This document shows, one piece after another, positions 7,881 through 16,800 of a stretch of DNA of 42,060 nt (positions are counted from its first letter, which is position 1; every line of letters starts with the position of its first letter). A program made the position numbers and the translations under genes. The notes under the pieces are model-generated. The model searched no databases, was not told the origin of the DNA, and saw only the letters and a list, made by a program, of their open reading frames with translations. This DNA comes from Mycolicibacterium bacteremicum (lineage in GTDB: Bacteria > Actinomycetota > Actinomycetes > Mycobacteriales > Mycobacteriaceae), in NCBI RefSeq assembly GCF_002086115.1, contig NZ_MVHJ01000037.1, forward strand, positions 1-42,060, read 5' to 3'.

Positions 7881-7915
7881 GTCGGGCGGCGGCGACAGCC
7901 CCGCCGCCGCCCGAC
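7881..7915 (+). terminator. Strong GC-rich terminator hairpin after TerC
   Basis: A perfect 14-bp stem (7881-7894 with 7902-7915) closes a 7-base loop, eight bases after the TerC stop codon. It lacks a U-tract, which is usual in mycobacteria. It separates the TerC unit from the MHS transporter. Confidence 0.8.
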
Positions 7916-7971
7916 TAAGCGGTTCGCTCAAACCCGTTATGCCGCGGGGTAATTCGTTAACGTAGGTCGGC

Positions 7972-9288
7972 ATGCCGACTGCCGAGCCGTTTCCCCGTCG
8001 CTCAGCTCGCCCCGAGTCCTCCGCTGTCCGTCAAGCCGTCGTCGGCGCGTCCATCGGCAATGCCGTGGAGTGGTTCGACTTCGCCATCTACGGTTTCCTG
8101 GCCACCTACATCGCCGCGAACTTCTTCCCCGCCGGCGACGACACCGCGGCCCTGCTGAACACCTTCGCGATCTTCGCCGCCGCCTTCTTCATGCGCCCGC
8201 TCGGCGGATTCATCTTCGGGCCGCTCGGTGACCGGATCGGGCGGCAGAAGGTGCTGGCCCTGGTGATCCTGCTGATGTCGGCGGCCACCCTGCTGATCGG
8301 CCTGCTGCCGACCTACGCCGCAATCGGGGTGGCGGCCCCGGTGCTGCTGCTGGTGCTGCGCTGTCTGCAGGGCTTCTCGGCCGGCGGCGAATACGGCGGC
8401 GGTGCGGTCTACCTGGCCGAGTACGGTACCGACCGGCGCCGCGGCTTCGTGGTCACCTTCATGGTGTGGTCCGGTGTGCTGGGCTTCCTGCTCGGCTCGA
8501 TCACCGTGACCCTGCTGCAGACCGCGCTACCCGCCGCGGCGATGGACAGCTACGGCTGGCGGATCCCGTTCCTGCTCGCCGCGCCGCTGGGACTGGTCGG
8601 GCTCTACATCCGGCTGCGCCTGGACGACACCCCGGAATTCACCGAACTCACCCATGCCGACCAGGTCGCCCGCCGACCGCTGCGCGAGGCCGTCACCACC
8701 TCATGGCAGCCCATCCTGCAGGTCATCGGCCTGTTCCTGATCTTCAACGTCGGCTACTACGTCGTGTTCACGTTCCTGCCGACCTACCTGATCAAGACGC
8801 TGGAATTCTCCAAGACCGCATCGTTCACCTCGATCACGCTGGCCAGTCTGGTCGCGCTGGTACTGACCCTGCCGCTGGCCGCACTGTCGGATCGCATCGG
8901 CCGGCGGCCCTTGCTCATCGCCGGGTCGGTGGCCTTCGCGGTCCTGAGCTACCCGCTGTTCCTGCTGCTGACCTCCGGATCGCTGGCGGCCGCGATCACC
9001 GCGCACTGCATCCTGGCGGCCATCGAATCGGTCTACATCTCCACCGCCGTCACCGCCGGTGTCGAACTGTTCGCCACCCGGGTGCGCTACAGCGGATTCG
9101 CGGTCGGCTACAACGTCTGTGTCGCGGTGTTCGGGGGCACCACGCCCTACGCGGTGACCTGGCTGACCGCTCAAACAGGGAACCCGCGCGCGGCCGCGTT
9201 CTATCTGGTGATCGCCGCGGTGCTATCGCTGGGCGCGGTGCTGACGCTGCGGGAATCGGCCGGCAGGCCGTTGGCCGCGATCAGGTGA
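7972..9288 (+). CDS. MHS-family major facilitator (metabolite:H+ symporter)
   Basis: A 438-residue, 12-helix transporter of the MHS branch of the MFS. Diagnostic motifs are GNAVEWFDFAIYG at the first helix, RPLGGFIFGPLGDRIGRQ between helices 2 and 3, and RCLQGFSAGGEYGGG in helix 4; a second half motif LSDRIGRRPLL follows. Known relatives (ProP, KgtP, ShiA) import proline/betaine, 2-oxoglutarate or shikimate with protons; the substrate here cannot be read from the sequence. It is followed 57 bases later by a LacI-type regulator on the same strand. Confidence 0.9.
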   Translation: MPTAEPFPRRSARPESSAVRQAVVGASIGNAVEWFDFAIYGFLATYIAANFFPAGDDTAALLNTFAIFAAAFFMRPLGGFIFGPLGDRIGRQKVLALVILLMSAATLLIGLLPTYAAIGVAAPVLLLVLRCLQGFSAGGEYGGGAVYLAEYGTDRRRGFVVTFMVWSGVLGFLLGSITVTLLQTALPAAAMDSYGWRIPFLLAAPLGLVGLYIRLRLDDTPEFTELTHADQVARRPLREAVTTSWQPILQVIGLFLIFNVGYYVVFTFLPTYLIKTLEFSKTASFTSITLASLVALVLTLPLAALSDRIGRRPLLIAGSVAFAVLSYPLFLLLTSGSLAAAITAHCILAAIESVYISTAVTAGVELFATRVRYSGFAVGYNVCVAVFGGTTPYAVTWLTAQTGNPRAAAFYLVIAAVLSLGAVLTLRESAGRPLAAIR

Positions 9289-9345
9289 ACTGACCCGGGC
9301 GAGCGAACCGCCGGGAAGATCCGCCGGGCCTGCGATGATGTCCGG

Positions 9346-10431
9346 ATGACCACGGGCCGCGAGCCGACAGCGCCGCAGAAGTCGGCTCGGCCGACGGTGC
9401 AGAACAAGTCGGCTCGGCCGACGGTGCAGAACAAGTCGGCTCGGCCGACGGTGCAGAACAAGTCGGCTCGGCCGACGAAAGCCGACGTCGCGCGGCTGGC
9501 CAACGTCTCCTCGGCAACGGTCAGCTACGTGCTCAACAACGTCAAGGGCCAGACCATCTCGGCGCAGACCCGCGCCGCCGTGCATGCCGCCGCCCGTGAA
9601 CTGGGCTACCGGCCGAATCTGGCCGCCCGCAACCTGGCCCGGGGCGGCAGCGGCGTGGTGCTCTACGTGGTGCCCCGGTTCTCCCTCGGCGAGCTGCTGC
9701 TGGAGGTCGGCAGCAGGTTGACCACCGAACTCGGCAGGCACGGGATCGTGTTGTCGCTGCAATTCGAGACCGACGACGGCCGCAACGTCGTCGACGCCGT
9801 CGGCGACCTCAACCCGATCGCCGTCACCAGTGTGTTCCCGCTCGGCGGGGCGGCGGCCGAAGCCGTGGTGGCGGCCGGTGTTCCGCAGATCCACCTGGGC
9901 AGCGCGCAGCTGCACGCGATGGGGGCGCTGCATCTGAGCGTCGGCGAGATGCGGGTGGCGCACCTGATGGAGCGGGGGCATCGCCGGCTGGCATTCGCCT
10001 ATGCCGAGGCCCCGGCGCTGCGCCCGCTCGGGGACTACTGGCTGGCGGGTCTGCAGGTGGCCGCCGCGGAGTTGCCCGAGATCCTCACGGCTGCCGTCGC
10101 CGCCGACGGCAGCGATGCCGCCGCGGTGGTGTCGGCGTGGGCGCGCGACGGTGTGACCGCGGTGTGCGCGCAGAGCGATGAGGTGGCGATGGTGGTGCTG
10201 CACGGGATCCGGGAGGCCGGTCTGCGCTGCCCGCAGGATCTGGCCGTGATGGGCGTCGACGCGATCCCGCTCGGGGCGGTCGCCGGGCCGCCGCTGACCT
10301 CGGTCGGATTCGATGCCAAGACCATCGTCGAGGTGTCCGTCGCGGCGATGATGTCCGAGCTGGGCTACCCCAGCGGACACGAGCCCAGCAGCGCCGACGT
10401 CGCCCACCTGATCCAGCGCTCCTCCACCTGA
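9346..10431 (+). CDS. LacI-family regulator with repetitive N-terminal extension
   Basis: A 361-residue protein. The LacI-type helix-turn-helix (TKADVARLANVSSATVSYVLNN, split here by description: residues 44-65) and hinge (LGYRPNLAARNLA) are followed by a periplasmic-binding-like sensor domain. LacI proteins normally begin at the HTH; this one has a 43-residue extension consisting of a 9-residue unit KSARPTVQN in three full copies and one partial copy. The extension is basic and Pro-containing and may add DNA contacts or simply be tolerated. The gene lies between a transporter and a P450 and could control either. Confidence 0.85.
   Translation: MTTGREPTAPQKSARPTVQNKSARPTVQNKSARPTVQNKSARPTKADVARLANVSSATVSYVLNNVKGQTISAQTRAAVHAAARELGYRPNLAARNLARGGSGVVLYVVPRFSLGELLLEVGSRLTTELGRHGIVLSLQFETDDGRNVVDAVGDLNPIAVTSVFPLGGAAAEAVVAAGVPQIHLGSAQLHAMGALHLSVGEMRVAHLMERGHRRLAFAYAEAPALRPLGDYWLAGLQVAAAELPEILTAAVAADGSDAAAVVSAWARDGVTAVCAQSDEVAMVVLHGIREAGLRCPQDLAVMGVDAIPLGAVAGPPLTSVGFDAKTIVEVSVAAMMSELGYPSGHEPSSADVAHLIQRSST
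9379..9477 (+). repeat. 27-bp in-frame tandem repeat (VNTR-like), 3.7 copies
   Basis: Three identical 27-bp units (9379-9405, 9406-9432, 9433-9459) and an 18-bp partial copy (9460-9477). Each copy carries GTCGG-CTCGG-CCGAC, a 5-bp-arm inverted repeat, so the array is also a row of four potential hairpins. No base differs among the complete copies, which indicates recent expansion. It encodes the N-terminal extension of the LacI-type regulator. Confidence 0.95.
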
Positions 10432-10463
10432 CGCGAGCCGAGCTTGCCCAACCTGCTGTGACC

Positions 10464-10485
10464 CGCGTAACTTACGCGAGTAAGT
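10464..10485. promoter_or_regulatory. Overlapping palindromes upstream of the P450
   Basis: CGCGTAA-C-TTACGCG (10464-10478) overlaps ACTTAC-GCGA-GTAAGT (10470-10485). They share the central TTAC half-site, so the region reads as three successive GTAA/TTAC half-sites. This is the architecture of a TetR- or LacI-type operator and sits 26 bases before the P450 start. The neighbouring LacI-type regulator is one candidate ligand; an unlinked TetR is another. Confidence 0.6.
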
Positions 10486-10511
10486 ACCGGTGTGTGAGAG
10501 GTGGCAGCAAG

Positions 10512-11714
10512 GTGACAGTCGACGCGACCCGCGAGGTCTACTTCGATCCGTACAACGTCGAGATCAACGCCGACCCGTATCCGGCGTTCGCCCGGCTGCG
10601 CGAGGAGTCGCCGCTGTACTACAACGAGGAGTTCGACTTCTACGCGCTGAGCCGGTTCGCCGATGTGAACAAGGCGCTCATCGACCACGAGACCTTCAGC
10701 TCCGCGCGCGGCGCCATCATCGAACTGATCAAGGCCAACATCGACATCCCCTCGGGCGCACTGATCTTCGAGGACCCGCCGATCCACACCACGCACCGCA
10801 AACTGCTGGCGCGGATGTTCACCCCGCGCAAGATCGCGGCCCTGGAGCCGAAGATCCGCCAGTTCTGCGCCGAGGCGCTGGACCCGCTGGTCGGCAGCGG
10901 CAAGATCGACTTCATCACCGACTTCGGCGCCATCATGCCGATGCGGGTGATCAGCGCACTGCTGGGCATCCCCGAGGACGACCAGGAGATGATCCGCGAC
11001 CACGGCAACGACCAGATGCGCACCGAGGCCGGCCAGCCGATGAAGGCCGCCAAGGAGGGGTTGATCGACGGCTCGATCTTCGAGACCTACATCGACTGGC
11101 GCAAGGACAACCCGTCCGACGACATCATGACCGATCTGCTCAACGTCGAGTTCACCGACGAGCACGGTGTCACCCGCAAGCTCACCCGCGAAGAGCTGCT
11201 GATCTTCATCAACGTGGTGGCCGGCGCCGGCAACGAGACGACCACCCGGCTGATCGGCTGGGCCGCCAAGGTACTGGCCGAACACCCCGACCAACGCCGC
11301 GAACTCGTGGAGAACCCGGCGCTCATCCCGCAGGCGATCGAGGAACTACTGCGCTTCGAACCGCCGGCCCCGCACGTCGCGCGCTACGTCACCCGCGATG
11401 TCGAGTACTACGGGCGCACAGTTCCCGAGGGCAGCGTCATGATGATGCTGATCGGTGCGGCCGTTCGTGACAGCCGCCAGTTCCCGCCCGACGGTGAGGT
11501 ATTCGACATCCACCGTGAGCAGCGCCAGCACCTGGCGTTCAGCGTCGGCGCGCATTTCTGCCTGGGCTCGGCGCTGGCGCGTCTGGAAGGCCGCATCGCG
11601 CTGGAGGAGATCTTGAAGCGCTTCCCGCAGTGGACCCCGGATCTGGCCAACGCCGCGCTCTCGCCGACCTCGACGGTGCGCGGCTGGGACACCATGCCGG
11701 CGTTCATTCCGTGA
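10512..11714 (+). CDS. Cytochrome P450
   Basis: A 400-residue soluble bacterial P450. The I-helix motif AGAGNETTT is at about residues 236-244, the ExxR motif is E278-L-L-R281, and the haem loop FSVGAHFCLG supplies Cys350. It would hydroxylate a hydrophobic substrate with electrons from a ferredoxin that is not encoded nearby. I place the start at GTG 10512, preceded by GAGAGG (10496-10501); the frame is open to 10458, but that start would lie upstream of the palindromes at 10464-10485. The stop overlaps the next gene's start in GTGA, so P450 and kinase are probably made together. The CYP family number cannot be assigned by eye. Confidence 0.9.
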   Translation: MTVDATREVYFDPYNVEINADPYPAFARLREESPLYYNEEFDFYALSRFADVNKALIDHETFSSARGAIIELIKANIDIPSGALIFEDPPIHTTHRKLLARMFTPRKIAALEPKIRQFCAEALDPLVGSGKIDFITDFGAIMPMRVISALLGIPEDDQEMIRDHGNDQMRTEAGQPMKAAKEGLIDGSIFETYIDWRKDNPSDDIMTDLLNVEFTDEHGVTRKLTREELLIFINVVAGAGNETTTRLIGWAAKVLAEHPDQRRELVENPALIPQAIEELLRFEPPAPHVARYVTRDVEYYGRTVPEGSVMMMLIGAAVRDSRQFPPDGEVFDIHREQRQHLAFSVGAHFCLGSALARLEGRIALEEILKRFPQWTPDLANAALSPTSTVRGWDTMPAFIP

Positions 11715-12784
11715 CGCAGGCGTCGGCCGTCCCGAAATCCTGGGCGGAGATCACCGGCGAGTGGATGACCGCGGCGCTGGCGACCGACTTCCCCGGCGCG
11801 GTGGTCTCCGGCGTGACGCTCACGATGCGCGACGACGGCACCAATCGGCGGGCCCGGTTGTCGCTGACCTACGCCGCTGGGCAGGGGCCGGACACGGTGT
11901 TCGTCAAGGCCGTCGACCCGGACCACCGCGAGCTGATCAAGATGACCAGCGGCCTGCTGCACGAACCGCGATTGTTCACCGCCGGGGTGGAGCTGCCGCT
12001 GGAGCATCCCCGGGTACATGCAGCGATCATCGACGAGGATGCCGAGGACTTCGTCCTGGTGATGGAGGACTTGACCGCACGCGGTGCCGACCCGCGCGAC
12101 GCCACCCGACCGCTGACGGTCGAGCAGGCCGCCGACGGGGTGCGCGGGCTGGCCCGGTTGCACGGCGCCTTCTGGGGGGAGCGGCTGGCGACGCCGGGTC
12201 TGGACTGGCTGGAACCCTTCGTGGCCTGGGACGGCATGCAGTACGCGCCGCTGCCGGCAGCGCTGGAACGCCTCGGCGACGACGCGCCGGCATCGGTACA
12301 CGCGCTCACCATCGACGACCTGGTGGACGGCATCTGGAAACCGTTCATCGCCACGCTGACCGGCCCGGGGGTGCCCATTACGCTGCTCCATGGCGACCCA
12401 CACATCGGCAACACCTATCTGACCGCCGGCGGCGCCGTCGGATTCCTGGACTGGCAGGTCGCGCGGCGCGGCAACTTCGCTGTGGACCTCGGCTACTTCC
12501 TGCAGGGCGCGCTGACCACCGCCGACCGCCGGGCCAGTGAGCGTGAACTGCTCGGCGAGTACCGGGCCCACCTCGTCCTGCCGGCCGGGGAGCTGCCCTC
12601 GCCGGAAGAGATCTGGCTGCGCTACCGCGCATCGGTGGCGCACGGGCTGACGACCTGGCTGGCCACCGCGAGCGCGGGCGAACTGTGGCAGCGCCCCGAC
12701 ATCGCGCTGGCCCTGGCGCAGCGCTACAGCGCGGCCTACGAGGACCTGGACACCGCACAAGCGCTGGCGGTTCTGAGCACCTAG
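11711..12784 (+). CDS. Aminoglycoside phosphotransferase-fold kinase
   Basis: A 357-residue member of the APH/choline kinase/ecdysteroid kinase-like group. The catalytic loop is LLHGDPHIGNTYL (HGDxHxxN) and the metal site follows in GFLDWQ. It would phosphorylate a hydroxyl group on a small molecule. The start GTG at 11711 shares GTGA with the P450 stop, so the pair probably acts on one compound: the P450 may create the hydroxyl that the kinase phosphorylates (inference). Related genes are common beside P450 and acyl-CoA dehydrogenase genes in mycobacteria. A role in antibiotic resistance is not implied. Confidence 0.8.
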   Translation: MTQASAVPKSWAEITGEWMTAALATDFPGAVVSGVTLTMRDDGTNRRARLSLTYAAGQGPDTVFVKAVDPDHRELIKMTSGLLHEPRLFTAGVELPLEHPRVHAAIIDEDAEDFVLVMEDLTARGADPRDATRPLTVEQAADGVRGLARLHGAFWGERLATPGLDWLEPFVAWDGMQYAPLPAALERLGDDAPASVHALTIDDLVDGIWKPFIATLTGPGVPITLLHGDPHIGNTYLTAGGAVGFLDWQVARRGNFAVDLGYFLQGALTTADRRASERELLGEYRAHLVLPAGELPSPEEIWLRYRASVAHGLTTWLATASAGELWQRPDIALALAQRYSAAYEDLDTAQALAVLST

Positions 12785-12813
12785 GGTGGTGGCGTGACGA
12801 GGAGGCCGCGCCG

Positions 12814-13701
12814 TTGATCGACCACCTGCTCGTCGTCGTCTTCGCGTTGTGCGCAGCCATTTTCGCCGCGATCGGCATCGTGGTGCGCCAGCGCGCGACA
12901 CTCGATGTGCCCGAGGAGCACGGTGTCAGCACCGTCATGTTCGCCACCCTGCTACGCCGGCCACTGTGGTGGGCGGGCACCGCCGCGGCGGTCGCGGGAT
13001 TCGTCTTCCAAGCGCTGGCGCTGGACAACGGTTCGCTGATCGTGGTGCAGCCGTTGCTGGTGTCGGCGCTGCTGTTCGCGCTGCCACTGAGCGCCCGGCT
13101 GGCGCACCGCCGCGTCACCCGCGGGGCCTGGCTGTGGGCCGTGCTGCTGACGGTGTCGTTGGCGGTGTTCGTGTTGCTCGCCCATCCGCGGGTCAACGAT
13201 CAGGTGGCGCCCGCGCCGACGATCACCGCCGTCATCGCGGTCTGTTCGGTCCTGGTGGTGGGCTGCGTGCTGATCGCGGTACGCAGGACCGGCTGGAAGC
13301 GGGCGGTGCCGCTGGCGGTCGCGGTCGGGGTGATGTTCGGTCTGGTGGCGGTGCTGACCAAGATCCTGATGTTCATGCTGGAGCGCGGCAGCGCCGCCGA
13401 GGTGCTGACCACCCCGGTGCCCTACGCCCTGGTGTTCCTCGGAGTGGTGGCCACGCTGCTGCAGCAGTCGGCCTTCCACGCCGGGTCGCTGCAGACCTCG
13501 GTGCCCACGATGGTGGTCATCGAGCCGGTGGCCGCGGTTCTGCTCGGCGTCTTCATCCTGGGCGAGACGCTCAACGCCAACCGCTGGGAGACGGTGGTGC
13601 TGACCTTCGCGGTGCTGGCGATGACGGCGGCGACGATCGCGCTGGGCCGCGACGAGGGTGCCTACGAGGAACAGCTCGAGGCGCAGGTGCACCGGTCCTG
13701 A
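12814..13701 (+). CDS. DMT-superfamily (EamA-like) membrane protein
   Basis: A 295-residue protein with about ten hydrophobic helices in two repeated halves, the drug/metabolite transporter fold. The second half ends with VPTMVVIEPVAAVLLGVFILGE, the typical EamA signature. Substrate unknown. I choose the TTG at 12814 because GAGGAGG (12799-12805) lies eight bases upstream; the frame is open back to 12685, but that part is antisense-like and overlaps the kinase gene. It follows the kinase by 29 bases and probably belongs to the same transcript. Confidence 0.75.
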   Translation: MIDHLLVVVFALCAAIFAAIGIVVRQRATLDVPEEHGVSTVMFATLLRRPLWWAGTAAAVAGFVFQALALDNGSLIVVQPLLVSALLFALPLSARLAHRRVTRGAWLWAVLLTVSLAVFVLLAHPRVNDQVAPAPTITAVIAVCSVLVVGCVLIAVRRTGWKRAVPLAVAVGVMFGLVAVLTKILMFMLERGSAAEVLTTPVPYALVFLGVVATLLQQSAFHAGSLQTSVPTMVVIEPVAAVLLGVFILGETLNANRWETVVLTFAVLAMTAATIALGRDEGAYEEQLEAQVHRS

Positions 13702-13861
13702 TCGCGTGTCACGGCGACTTCGCGACCGACTTTCACAGGAAACCGGCAGGTCACGGACAGTGGGGCATATCTTTAGTTTTGCTAACGTTGTAACCGGTGG
13801 TCGGCGCGGACGACGAGGTCCCCGGCCATTGCAATAGACGCGAGTAGAACCGAGGAAGTCC
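13702..13861 (+). promoter_or_regulatory. Upstream region of the carboxylic acid reductase
   Basis: This 160-bp gap holds no gene. A noticeably A+T-rich patch at 13766-13793 (with TATCTT and TAACGTTGTAA) is the most likely promoter zone, followed by about 70 bases of GC-rich leader and GAGGAAG (13852-13858) before the ATG at 13862. I see no convincing operator or terminator in it. Confidence 0.4.
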
Positions 13862-16800
13862 ATGTCCGCCGAATTTCTTGATGACCAGCAGCGCCTGGCC
13901 GACCTGTACGCCACCGATCCCGAGTTCGCGGCCGCGGCCCCGGATCAGGCCGTCGTCGATGCCGTCAACACCCCCGGGATGCGCCTGCCCGAGATCGTGC
14001 GCACTGTGCTCACCGGCTATGCCGACCGGCCCGCGCTGGGCAGCCGGGCCGTCGAGCTCGTCACCGACCCCGCCACCGGGCGCACCCGCACCGAACTGCT
14101 CGGCCACTTCGACACCATCACCTTCGGGCAGCTGTGGGAGCGCGTCCGCTCGGTCGCCAACGCCTGGCGCGCCGACGGCGTCCGCCCCGGTGACCGGGTC
14201 GCCATCCTGGGCTTCGGCAGCGTCGACTACACGGTCGTCGACATCGCGCTGACCCAGCTGGGTGTGGTCTCCGTCCCGCTGCAGACCAGCGCGACCGCGA
14301 GCGCCCTGGCCCCGATCATCGCCGAGACCGAGCCCGCGCTGATCGCCTCCGATGTCGACCACCTCGACGACGCCGTGACGCTGGCCCAGGACGCCGGCGT
14401 CGCCACCGTGGTGGTGTTCGACCAGAACCCGGCCGTCGACGACCACCGTGAGGCCATCGCGGCGGCGCGCGCCCGCCTGGGCGCCGAGGCCGTCCAGACC
14501 CTCGACGAAGTCCTGGCGCGCGGAGCCGAACATCCCCATGCCGAGGTCGTCGAGCAGGAAAGCGATCCCCTGTCGCTGCTGATCTACACCTCCGGCAGCA
14601 CCGGCGCCCCCAAGGGCGCCATGTACCCCGAAGGCAAGGTCGCCGACATCTGGCGGCCCGCCGCCAACGCACACTGGGATGCCCGCCAGGGCGTGGTACC
14701 CGCGATCGTGCTGAGCTTCATGCCGATGAGCCATGTGATGGGCCGCGGCATCCTGTACGCCGCGCTGGCGAGCGGCGGCACCGTCAACTTCGCCGCCCGC
14801 GCGGACCTGTCCACCCTGCTGGAGGATCTGGCCCTGACGCGGCCCACCCAGCTGAACTTCGTTCCGCGCGTGTGGGACATGCTGTTCCAGGACTATCAGA
14901 GCCGGGCCGCGCACGGTGGCGCCGAGGCCGAGATCCTCGCCGACATGCGGACCAACCTGCTGGGTGGACGCTATGTCAGCGCGCTCACCGGGTCGGCACC
15001 CATCTCACCCGAGCTCAAGGCCTGGGTCGAGCGCCTGCTGGACCTGCACCTGGTCGAAGGCTACGGATCCACCGAGGCCGGCGCGGTGTTCGTCGACGGC
15101 CGCATCAGCCGCCCGCCGGTGCTGGAGTACAAGCTGGTCGACGTTCCCGAATTGGGTTACCGCCGTACCGATGTGCCGCACCCGCGCGGTGAGCTGCTGA
15201 TCCGATCCGAGCAGCTGTTCCCCGGCTACTACAAGCGCCCCGAGGTCACCGCCTCCGTGTTCGACGAGGACGGCTTCTACCGCACCGGGGACATCGTGGC
15301 CGAACTCGGTCCCGACCATGTCGCCTACATCGACCGGCGCAACAACGTGCTCAAGCTCTCCCAGGGTGAGTTCGTCACGGTGTCCAAGCTGGAGGCCGCG
15401 TTCAACACCGCACCGCTGGTGCACCAGATCTACATCTACGGCAACAGTGCCCGCCCCTATCTGCTGGCCGTGGTGGTGCCCACCGATGCGGACGCCACCA
15501 AGACCGAGATCGCCGAGTCGCTCAAGACCGCGGCCCGCAACGCGGACCTGCAGTCCTACGAGCTTCCCCGCGACTTCCTCATCGAGACAACGCCTTTCAG
15601 CACCGAGAACGGGCTGCTGACCGGCATCCGCAAGCTCGCCTGGCCCAAGTTGAAGGAGCGCTACGGGGCCGAGCTTGAGCAGCTCTACACCGATCTGGCC
15701 GAGGGGCAGGCCGACGAACTGCAGGCACTGCGGGCCAACGGCGCGGACGCGCCGGTGCTGGAGACCGTCGGCCGAGCGGCGGTGGCCCTGCTGGGGGCGG
15801 CCAGCTCCGATATCGCACCGGATGTGCACTTCACCGATCTCGGTGGGGATTCGTTGTCGGCGCTGACATTCGGCAACCTGCTCGCCGACATCTTCGGTGT
15901 CGAGGTGCCGGTGAGCGTGATCGTCAGTCCGGCGGCGGATCTGGCGTCCATCGCCAAGCACATCGAGGACCGGCGGGCCGGGTCCGGCCTACGGCCGACG
16001 TTCGCGTCGGTGCACGGCAAGGATGCCACCGTGGCGCGTGCCGCCGACCTGACGCTGGAGAAGTTCATCGACGCCGAGACACTCTCGGCCGCAGGCGACC
16101 TCGCCGGGCCGGCGGCCAACGTCCGGACCGTCCTGCTCACCGGCGCCACCGGATTCCTGGGCCGCTACCTGGCTCTGGAATGGCTGGAGCGGATGGACCT
16201 GGTCGACGGCAAGGTGATCGCCCTGGTGCGGGCCCGCTCCGATGCCGAGGCGCGCGCCCGGCTGGACGCGACCTTCGACACCGGTGACCCGAAACTGCTG
16301 GCGCACTACCGTGAACTGGCCGACCAGCACCTGGAGGTGCTCGCCGGCGACAAGGGTGAGCACGACCTCGGACTCGATCAGCAGACCTGGCAGCGGTTGG
16401 CCGACACCGTCGACCTGATCGTCGACCCGGCCGCCCTGGTCAACCACGTGCTGCCCTACAACGAACTGTTTGGCCCCAACGCGCTGGGCACCGCCGAGTT
16501 GATCAGGGTCGCGTTGACCACCCGCATCAAGCCGTTCGTGTACGTGTCGACCATCGGTGTCGGGGCGGGGATCGAGCCGGGCCGCTTCGTGGAGGACGCC
16601 GACATCCGCGAGATCAGCGCCACCCGGGTGCTCGACGACAGCTACGCCAACGGATACGGGGCCAGCAAGTGGGCCGGTGAGGTGCTGCTGCGCGAAGCGC
16701 ACGAGCAATTCGGGCTGCCGGTGTCGGTGTTCCGGTGCGACATGATCCTGGCCGACACCAGCTACGCCGGCCAACTGAACCTGCCGGACATGTTCACCCG

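Noticed and set aside
9379..9477. CRISPR array
   Set aside because: The units are directly joined, have no spacers, and are in frame inside a gene.
10458..10511. Longer P450 N-terminus
   Set aside because: The extra 18 codons contain the overlapping palindromes and do not resemble P450 sequence; GTG 10512 gives a normal length of 400 residues.
11711..12784. Aminoglycoside resistance gene
   Set aside because: Only the general fold motifs match; the coupling to a P450 and the genus context point to metabolic use.
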